Origin: an uncultured Lactobacillus sp.
Lineage (GTDB): Bacteria > Bacillota > Bacilli > Lactobacillales > Lactobacillaceae
Direction: 5' to 3'
DNA length: 42,240 nucleotides
NCBI RefSeq assembly: GCF_947367125.1
Contig: NZ_CANBCQ010000022.1
Location: 1-42,240, forward strand
Within the stretch, counting starts at the first letter, position 1, and each line of letters starts with the position of its first letter. The translations under genes and the position numbers were made by a program. This document shows positions 37,049-42,240 of the stretch, in pieces. A model generated the notes under the pieces. It was not told where the DNA came from and did no database searches. It saw only the letters and a list, made by a program, of their open reading frames with translations.

Positions 37049-37083
37049 TACTTGTTCGTCTCCCTTTGCGAACTAACTTTCAA

Positions 37084-37089
37084 TATAAT
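37084..37089 (+). promoter_or_regulatory. Probable -10 box of the toxin mRNA
   Basis: TATAAT, 63 bases before the leader ORF start; no good -35 is visible at 16-18 bases. The transcript would begin near 37096, just before the inverted repeat arm at 37111. Confidence 0.4.
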
Positions 37090-37146
37090 TATTTCCGCAG
37101 AAAGTTTTATGAGCGGTGGTCGTTTTACCTCCCGGAGGTGAGGCCT

Positions 37147-37218
37147 ATGGTCAATAAACTAGAGAAAGGGTTCAACCATGTCGGTTTACGATTGCATTTC
37201 TTTGATGCTTTTGTTTAG
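37147..37218 (+). CDS. Leader ORF overlapping the type I toxin gene (23 aa)
   Basis: ATG at 37147 is preceded by a full GGAGG SD that sits in the palindrome ACCTCC-C-GGAGGT. The peptide begins MVNKLEKGFNHVGLRL and ends FFDAFV; the TAG stop lies inside the toxin gene in another frame. The SD is stronger than that of the toxin, so this may be a coupling or leader peptide as known for other type I toxins (inference). Confidence 0.45.
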   Translation: MVNKLEKGFNHVGLRLHFFDAFV

Positions 37219-37270
37219 GATGTTTGTGTTGGCATTGCTGACCTACATCGATCACCACGACAAAAAATAA
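37178..37270 (+). CDS. Holin-like type I toxin (Hol_Tox type, 30 aa)
   Basis: MSVYDCISLMLLF then an apolar stretch to TYIDHHDKK: a single membrane helix with a short charged tail, the pattern of the small putative holin-like toxins (PF16935) that depolarise membranes. SD AGAAAGGG lies seven bases before the ATG. Position 14 is Arg (AGG) where relatives, as I recall them, have Gly (FG-F); a charge in mid-helix may weaken or abolish toxicity. The same base change creates the stop codon of the overlapping leader ORF. It is followed by a terminator shared with the antisense RNA. Too short for ordinary gene calling. Confidence 0.75.
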   Translation: MSVYDCISLMLLFRMFVLALLTYIDHHDKK

Positions 37271-37392
37271 AAACGCCGCTCAATTTGATAACTTTGGAAG
37301 AGTTATTGAGCAACGTTTCTAACGTCTAAATAATATCGACCACCGCTCTTAAAGCAGGCTGCATAGGAGACCTTTGTGTCTTCTTTTTCTTT
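37262..37392 (-). ncRNA. Candidate antisense antitoxin RNA of the type I locus
   Basis: An extended -10 TGTTATAAT (37407-37399, minus strand) would start a transcript near 37392. It would run about 130 bases toward the toxin gene and end at hairpin AACG-GCTCAAT/ATTGAGC-CGTTTTTATTTTTT (37318-37262). It would be complementary to the toxin 3' untranslated region and last codons. No -35 is evident. Expression is inferred from layout only. Confidence 0.55.
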
Positions 37393-37435
37393 ACTTAAAT
37401 TATAACATATTTTGTCCATTCACATATTAATTACA

Positions 37436-37471
37436 CAAAAAAGGCACCAAGAAATGATCTTTCTTCGTGTC
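37436..37471 (-). terminator. Terminator after scrA
   Basis: On the minus strand GACACGAAGAAA pairs imperfectly with TTTCTTGGTGCC around GATCA, followed by TTTTTTG. It lies 70 bases beyond the scrA stop and just before the antisense promoter. Confidence 0.7.
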
Positions 37472-37540
37472 TTCTTTAATTTTATCTATCGTTTTAATTT
37501 TTTAGATTTCTAGAGAAGTGTAAGTTATGTAAATTAATGA

Positions 37541-39490
37541 TTAATTATGAGCTGTAACAGCGATCAACTTATCACCGTGTTTGTCGCCAGCATCAGTAAT
37601 ACGTTGAACGTTTGCGTAGTTAGCAGTGTTAGTAATTACTACCATCACAGTAGTATCATAGCCTGCCTTCTTTATAGCATCTAAGTCAACCGTGCCAAGC
37701 TTATCGCCTTTGTTGATTCTTTGGCCTTGCTTTACAAAACTTTCAAAGTGCTCACCCTTAAGGTTTACAGTATCAAGACCGATGTGAATCAACACTTCAG
37801 CACCATTATCTGACTTAATGCCGTAGGCGTGCTTAGTTTCATAAGCAATAGTTACCGTACCAGTAACTGGTGAGTAAATTGTACCATCGCTTGGAACAAC
37901 TGCAGCACCGTCACCCATTAACTTAGCTGAGAATACTTGATCATTAACCTTAGTCAAACTTTCAGGAGTACCATCAACTGGTGAAGCAATAATTTCGTCC
38001 TTTAATGCTAATTCTTCTTTACCAATCTTTTCGGCTTTTTGAGTTTCTTCAGCATAATCAGTTGCATCGTTAACTGGAACATCTTGTTCAGCAACTTCTT
38101 CCTTCAAGTGACCCTTACCATAAACGTAAGTAAGAATGAAGGCAACTGCGAAACTGATTAAAACAGATACAACCCACATTGGGATAGTCTTAGGATAAAT
38201 TGAAAGGAAGCCTAAGAAACCAGCTGAACCAAGAGCAGCTGCAGTAACATGCATCAAACCGGCAAATGCAGCGGCTACACCTGAACCAATCAAGGCACAG
38301 AAGAATGGAAACTTGTACTTCAAGTTAACACCGAAAAGTGCTGGTTCAGTAATACCAAGAAGTGCTGAAACACCTGATGAACTAGCCAAGCCCTTCATCT
38401 TCTTGTTCTTAGTCAAGAAGTAAACTGCGAAAGTTGCAGCACCTTGAGCTACGTTAGCCATACATGCGGTAACAAAGATAAAGTCACCGGAGCTGGCAGG
38501 ATTCTTAGCAAAAGCTGCCAAAAGTTGCGTTTCAACAGCTGGAAAACTTTGGTGAAGTCCAGTAGTAACAATTGCAGAATAAGTAAGACCGAAGATACCC
38601 ATACCAAAGGCACCAGTAGTATCGTAAAGCCAAACAATTGCATTAGTAATTGCGTCTGAAACGCCTTTGAAAACTGGTCCAATAATTGTAAAGGTTAAGA
38701 ACCCAGTAATCATAATTGAAAGTAATGGTGTAAAGGTAAAGTCAACTGCAGATGGTAAATGCTTATGGAAGAATTTTTCCAAAATTGACAATACCCAAAC
38801 AGCCACTAAAACTGGAATAACTTGGTATTGGTAGTTAGTTTGTGCAACATGCAAACCAAAAATGTTCCAGAAGTGATTTGCGCCAAGAAGTCCTGGTGTC
38901 GTCATAATCATTCCGATTGTCGCACCTAGGAATTGGTTAGCACCAAACCGCTTAGCTGCCGACATTCCGACCAGAATTGGCATAAAGATAAATGGCGCTG
39001 CCGACATCACTTGTATCATGCTTGAGATTCCGGCAACGTTTGGCACCATTTGAACAACTGACTTCGGTCCAAACAGACCTGGTGAAGTCAAGAAGTTGTT
39101 CAAAGCCATCAACAAACCACCAGCAACTAAGGCCGGAATGATTGGTACAAAGATGTCAGACAAAAGTTTAATGAAGTCCATAATCGGATTCTTCTTTTGA
39201 CCTTCAGCTGCTACCTTCTTCAAGTCATCAGTTGATAATTCTTTTAAACCAGTAATTTTAATGAATTCATCGTAAACGTCATTAACATCCCCCGGCCCAA
39301 TGATTACTTGATATTGACCGTTGGTCTTAAAAGTACCTTTAACATCTGGATCATTGTCCAATGCTTTTTGGTCAACCTTTGAATCATCTTTTAATACTAA
39401 ACGCAGACGAGTAGCACAGTGAGCACCGGCAATGATGTTGCCACGGCCGACGTCTTTAATTACTCGTTCAGCCACTTTTCTGTGGTCCAT
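37541..39490 (-). CDS. scrA: Sucrose-specific PTS transporter EIIBCA
   Basis: Imports sucrose with phosphorylation to sucrose-6-phosphate. Domain order: EIIB (1-90) with phosphocysteine in GAHCATRLR (Cys25); EIIC (about 105-460) with many transmembrane helices and the family [11 protein letters not shown] motif; EIIA (about 495-649) with the phospho-histidine motif [10 protein letters not shown] near residue 567. A fused EIIA at the C-terminus means no separate EIIA-Glc is needed. Length 649 aa is usual for lactobacillar ScrA. It is divergent from scrB, with SD AGGAGG. The sucrose assignment rests on the scrB/scrR neighbours; trehalose or another glucoside EII would look similar. Confidence 0.92.
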   Translation of the reverse strand: MDHRKVAERVIKDVGRGNIIAGAHCATRLRLVLKDDSKVDQKALDNDPDVKGTFKTNGQYQVIIGPGDVNDVYDEFIKITGLKELSTDDLKKVAAEGQKKNPIMDFIKLLSDIFVPIIPALVAGGLLMALNNFLTSPGLFGPKSVVQMVPNVAGISSMIQVMSAAPFIFMPILVGMSAAKRFGANQFLGATIGMIMTTPGLLGANHFWNIFGLHVAQTNYQYQVIPVLVAVWVLSILEKFFHKHLPSAVDFTFTPLLSIMITGFLTFTIIGPVFKGVSDAITNAIVWLYDTTGAFGMGIFGLTYSAIVTTGLHQSFPAVETQLLAAFAKNPASSGDFIFVTACMANVAQGAATFAVYFLTKNKKMKGLASSSGVSALLGITEPALFGVNLKYKFPFFCALIGSGVAAAFAGLMHVTAAALGSAGFLGFLSIYPKTIPMWVVSVLISFAVAFILTYVYGKGHLKEEVAEQDVPVNDATDYAEETQKAEKIGKEELALKDEIIASPVDGTPESLTKVNDQVFSAKLMGDGAAVVPSDGTIYSPVTGTVTIAYETKHAYGIKSDNGAEVLIHIGLDTVNLKGEHFESFVKQGQRINKGDKLGTVDLDAIKKAGYDTTVMVVITNTANYANVQRITDAGDKHGDKLIAVTAHN

Positions 39491-39504
39491 ATCGATTCCT
39501 CCTA

Positions 39505-39518
39505 TGTAAACGCTCTAT
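39505..39518. promoter_or_regulatory. cre-like site in the scrA leader
   Basis: TGTAAACGCTCTAT matches the cre consensus except at the last two positions. It lies between the scrA promoter and its SD, a position suited to CcpA repression. Confidence 0.5.
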
Positions 39519-39534
39519 TTTCAATCCACTAATT

Positions 39535-39562
39535 ATGATAGCGCATTCAAAAAATATGTCAA
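39535..39562 (-). promoter_or_regulatory. scrA promoter
   Basis: Minus strand: -35 TTGACA (39562-39557), 16-base spacer, -10 TATCAT (39540-39535). The -35 is part of the ScrR operator palindrome. Confidence 0.75.
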
Positions 39563-39574
39563 TCGTTTGACATA
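39555..39574. promoter_or_regulatory. ScrR operator O1
   Basis: Palindrome TATGTCAA-TCGT-TTGACATA, eight-base perfect arms, covering the scrA -35 box. A CG centre is typical of LacI-family operators. Confidence 0.75.
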
Positions 39575-39633
39575 AAATTCTTTATTTATTTTATAGCCTT
39601 ATAGATTAATAAGCTATATGTGCCTATTTAGAA

Positions 39634-39653
39634 TATGATAAGCGTTTGACACA
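39634..39653. promoter_or_regulatory. ScrR operator O2
   Basis: TATGATAAGCGTTTGACACA is a diverged version of O1, sharing the TATG and TTGACA half-site features, and overlaps the scrB -35 box. Confidence 0.6.
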
Positions 39654-39674
39654 TCTTACATTATTTAATAAAAT
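39646..39674 (+). promoter_or_regulatory. scrBR promoter
   Basis: -35 TTGACA (39646-39651), 17-base spacer, -10 TAAAAT (39669-39674), 37 bases upstream of the scrB ATG. Confidence 0.8.
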
Positions 39675-39683
39675 ACAATTACA

Positions 39684-39697
39684 AGATAACGCTTACA
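39684..39697. promoter_or_regulatory. cre site in the scrB leader
   Basis: Reverse complement TGTAAGCGTTATCT fits TGWAANCGNTNWCA except for the last base. It lies just downstream of the probable scrB start of transcription, as expected for a CcpA roadblock. Confidence 0.6.
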
Positions 39698-39710
39698 CGG
39701 AGGCATAATT

Positions 39711-41168
39711 ATGGAATGGACAAGAGAAAAACGTTACTTACCTTATGATAAATGGGATGCAGAAACATTGCTTAACTTGCAAGCAGAAGCTGCAAATTCT
39801 GCTTATCAAATGCACTATCATTTGCACCCTATTTCTGGCTTAGTAAACGATCCAAATGGCTTTTCTTATTTTAATGGTGAATATCACCTCTTTTATCAAT
39901 CATATCCATTTGGCGCAGTTCACGGTTTAAAGTCTTGGGTACACTTCAAATCACAAGATTTAGTTCACTGGATTAATCTAGGCTTAGCAGTTAAACCTGA
40001 TACAATGGCTGATTCTCATGGTGCTTATTCAGGTTCTGCTCGTGAAATTGATGGCAAACTTTTCTTAATGTACACAGGTAATCATCGTGATGAAAACTGG
40101 ATTCGTACCCCTTATCAAATTGGCGCATGGATGGATAAAGACGGCAAAGTTAGTGATAAAACAATTCTTTTTAAGAATCCCGATCACATCACCGAACACT
40201 TCCGTGATCCTCAAATCTTGAAGCAAAATGATACTTATTATGCAATTTTAGGTGCTCAAGATAAAGCTGAAAAGCATGGTCATATTGATGTCTGGAAATC
40301 ACAGGATCTTAAGAATTGGGAAGAATTGGGTTTTTTAAACTTATCAGAACATGATTTAGGCTACATGATTGAATGTCCTAACATTGTTCGCGTTGGTGAT
40401 AAAGTCGTAGTTATTTTTTGTCCTCAAGGCTTAGATAAAGATATCGCAGACTATGACGATATTTACCCTAATATGTATGTGATTGCTGATGACATTGATT
40501 TTGAAAATCATAAATTAATTAATCCAGGTCAATTACACAACCTTGACGAAGGTTTCGATGTCTATGCTACTCAAGCCTTTAATGCTCCTGATAGTGCTGC
40601 ATACGAAGTCAGCTGGGTTGGTTTACCAGACACTGCTTATCCTACTGATAATGAAAACTGGGCTAACTGCTTAAGTCAGGTCAAAAAATTAAGCATTCGT
40701 GATGGCAAGCTAATTCAAGAGCCAGCTGAAACAATTAAGTCATTACGCCGTAATGCAGAAAAAATCAATAGTAAAGTAATTAAAGAAAATACTACTGGTC
40801 AATATGAATTAAAATTAAACATTGGCGCTAACCAAAATGGCTGTTTGCACCTTGCGGCAAATAATGATTTAAGTCAAAGTTTACAAATCAAATTTGATAC
40901 AAAAGATGGAAAATTAACTTTAGATCGTGCTCAAGCTGGTAAACAAGTAGCAGTTGACTACGGAACTACTAGATCTACTAGCTTTACTCCACATGAAGAC
41001 TTAAAATTAAATATTTTTGTTGATCATTCTTTAGTAGAAATTTTCGTTAACGACGGTGAACATGTTTTAACTGGCAGATTCTTTACCGATCCAGTTAACC
41101 AAAGAATTGAATTTGATCAAGATATAGATTATCAAGGAAAGTTCTATAATATGGAAACGATCCTTTAA
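39711..41168 (+). CDS. scrB: Sucrose-6-phosphate hydrolase
   Basis: GH32 beta-fructofuranosidase converting sucrose-6-phosphate to glucose-6-phosphate and fructose. The nucleophile is in HPISGLVNDPNG (Asp47), the transition-state stabiliser in FRDPQI (Asp166) and the acid/base in MIECPN (Glu221). A five-bladed propeller (about 30-340) is followed by the GH32 C-terminal beta-sandwich (FVDHSLVEIFVNDGE near 440-455). There is no signal peptide, so it acts on imported phosphorylated sugar. Length 485 aa is typical. SD GGAGG precedes the ATG; scrR follows after 12 bases. Confidence 0.96.
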   Translation: MEWTREKRYLPYDKWDAETLLNLQAEAANSAYQMHYHLHPISGLVNDPNGFSYFNGEYHLFYQSYPFGAVHGLKSWVHFKSQDLVHWINLGLAVKPDTMADSHGAYSGSAREIDGKLFLMYTGNHRDENWIRTPYQIGAWMDKDGKVSDKTILFKNPDHITEHFRDPQILKQNDTYYAILGAQDKAEKHGHIDVWKSQDLKNWEELGFLNLSEHDLGYMIECPNIVRVGDKVVVIFCPQGLDKDIADYDDIYPNMYVIADDIDFENHKLINPGQLHNLDEGFDVYATQAFNAPDSAAYEVSWVGLPDTAYPTDNENWANCLSQVKKLSIRDGKLIQEPAETIKSLRRNAEKINSKVIKENTTGQYELKLNIGANQNGCLHLAANNDLSQSLQIKFDTKDGKLTLDRAQAGKQVAVDYGTTRSTSFTPHEDLKLNIFVDHSLVEIFVNDGEHVLTGRFFTDPVNQRIEFDQDIDYQGKFYNMETIL

Positions 41169-41180
41169 TAAGGTGATAAT

Positions 41181-42167
41181 ATGGCAATAAAATTGACAGA
41201 TGTTGCAAAAAAAGCTGGTGTTTCAGTAACAACTGTCTCTCGTGTGATTAATAATCACGGCTATTTAAGTGATAAAACTAAACATAAAGTTTTCACAGCT
41301 ATGAAAGAATTAAACTATCAGCCTAATTCTCTTGCGCGATCACTCCAAGGCAAAAAAATGAAACTAATTGGATTAATCTTCCCTGGAATTACTAATCCAT
41401 TTTTTGCAGAATTAGTCCAAGATATCGAAAGCATTCTCTTTGCTAAAGGCTACAAAGTAATTCTTTGCAACGCACAACAAAATAAAGAAAAAGAACGTGC
41501 CTATCTCAGGATGCTGCTAGCCAACCAAGTTGATGGGATTATTGCTGGTGCACATAATCTGGGAATAAAGGAATATCAAGAATTAGGTCTCCCCATTGTT
41601 TCTTTTGATCGTAAATTATCAGATAACGTTCCAATTGTTAGTTGTGATAACTACCAAGGAATTAAATTTGCCGTACATGATTTAATTCAGAGTGGCTGTC
41701 AAAGAATTTTCTTTTTAGGAAATAAACAATTAAAAGGTAACCCTACTGATCAACGTCTTAGAGCATATTTGAATGAAGCAAAAGAGTTAGATTTTATTCC
41801 TCATATTTGTTCAGTAGCATTTTCTGATTCTATACTGCTTAAAAATATGACAATCCATGAAATGCTACAAAAAGATCATCCCGATGGCGTTGTTTGCACC
41901 GATGATCTAACTGCAATCCTGGTTTTACAAGAGGCACGTAAATTAGGCTTAAAAGTACCAGATGATTTAAAAGTTATTGGTTTTGACGGTACCAAAGAGA
42001 TTCAAACTTACCATTCTGAATTATCCACTATTGCTCAACCAATCAATGATATTGCTATCTTATTGGTTAAGTTACTCTTGCAGCGCATTAGTCATCCGCA
42101 ACAGGAATTGACTAAGATGCACTATATTTTGCCAGTCAAATTAATTAAAAGTACTACAACCGCATAA
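41181..42167 (+). CDS. scrR: LacI-family sucrose operon repressor
   Basis: Binds operators between scrA and scrB and is released when sucrose or its phosphate or fructose derivative is present (by analogy with ScrR). The helix-turn-helix is KLTDVAKKAGVSVTTVSRVI (residues 4-23), with the hinge helix at YQPNSLARSLQ. The ligand-binding domain starts at LIGLIFPGITNPFFAEL and is complete to residue 328. It is second in the scrBR operon with SD AAGGTGA. It resembles CcpA in overall architecture but lacks its signature sequence. Confidence 0.92.
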   Translation: MAIKLTDVAKKAGVSVTTVSRVINNHGYLSDKTKHKVFTAMKELNYQPNSLARSLQGKKMKLIGLIFPGITNPFFAELVQDIESILFAKGYKVILCNAQQNKEKERAYLRMLLANQVDGIIAGAHNLGIKEYQELGLPIVSFDRKLSDNVPIVSCDNYQGIKFAVHDLIQSGCQRIFFLGNKQLKGNPTDQRLRAYLNEAKELDFIPHICSVAFSDSILLKNMTIHEMLQKDHPDGVVCTDDLTAILVLQEARKLGLKVPDDLKVIGFDGTKEIQTYHSELSTIAQPINDIAILLVKLLLQRISHPQQELTKMHYILPVKLIKSTTTA

Positions 42168-42202
42168 AAAGTGTCTGGGAAAAAACTAACTCCTGGACCA
42201 TA

Positions 42203-42240
42203 AAAAAGAACGATGATTTCCATCTGGATTTCATCGTTCT
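42203..42240 (+). terminator. Terminator hairpin after scrR, cut by the window edge
   Basis: AGAACGATGA (42207-42216) and TCATCGTTCT (42231-42240) form a perfect 10-bp stem preceded by an A-run; the expected T-run lies outside the window. Confidence 0.6.

Larger units (their letters stand above)
37111..37348. repeat. 12-bp inverted repeat bracketing the toxin locus
   Basis: GAGCGGTGGTCG (37111-37122) and its exact complement CGACCACCGCTC (37337-37348). It could close a long-range 5'-3' helix in a full-length toxin transcript. The convergent antisense RNA would contain the same 12-mer as the toxin mRNA 5' end. Confidence 0.7.

Noticed and set aside
37036..37218. Plus-strand 60-aa ORF starting with a non-ATG codon
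   Set aside because: Only its last 23 codons have a start with an SD (37147); the upstream part covers the promoter and inverted repeat and is Arg/Phe-rich noise.

Overview
The window looks like a chromosomal segment of a low-GC Lactobacillus, most likely of the acidophilus/gasseri/johnsonii group. That is inferred from the A+T-rich sequence, strong GGAGG-type ribosome binding sites, the divergent ccpA/pepQ pair, a T-box-controlled alaS operon, CIRCE-controlled groESL and a scrA/scrBR sucrose locus. Most of the window is conserved housekeeping DNA with intact genes. No prophage, insertion sequence, CRISPR array or complete RNA gene was seen.

Layout. Bases 1-300 hold four regularly built minus-strand promoters pointing off the left edge, as upstream of an rRNA operon. 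Next come a ferredoxin-NADP reductase and a DedA protein (+), then a tightly overlapping minus-strand operon (unknown 106-aa protein, YunD nucleotidase, YutD, HAD phosphatase, DUF1461 membrane protein). A GDPD enzyme with an SH3-like tail (+), ccpA (-), pepQ (+), ytxG/ytxH-like genes (-), mscS (+), murI-rdgB (-), yslB and mscL (+) follow. From 13.7 to 20.5 kb, minus-strand genes run alaS-ireB-ruvX-yrzB (T-box leader) and mutS2, trxA. From 22.3 to 36.2 kb the minus strand carries nrnA-cshB-like helicase, zwf-dinB, yajC, mutS-mutL-ruvA-ruvB and groES-groEL. The right end is the sucrose locus: scrA (-) divergent from scrB-scrR (+), with shared operators and cre sites.

Two accessory loci stand out. 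(1) At 20.5-22.1 kb lies a decayed secreted toxin/immunity island. A toxin with a signal peptide is broken by two single-base frameshifts. It is followed by an intact 156-aa putative immunity gene, then by a second immunity paralogue split by a frameshift in an A7 tract. (2) At 37.05-37.41 kb lies a compact type I toxin-antitoxin locus. It has a 30-aa holin-like toxin (Hol_Tox type), an overlapping leader ORF, a convergent antisense RNA candidate and a 12-bp inverted repeat bracketing the locus. The toxin carries an unexpected Arg inside its membrane segment.

How the genes work together: CcpA, encoded here, probably acts on its own promoter and on the scr promoters through cre-like sites. ScrA imports and phosphorylates sucrose, ScrB hydrolyses sucrose-6-phosphate, ScrR represses both, and Zwf feeds glucose-6-phosphate into the oxidative branch. 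MutS, MutL, RuvAB, RuvX, MutS2 and DinB form a dense DNA-repair and recombination block. MscS and MscL are two osmotic safety valves encoded 2 kb apart.
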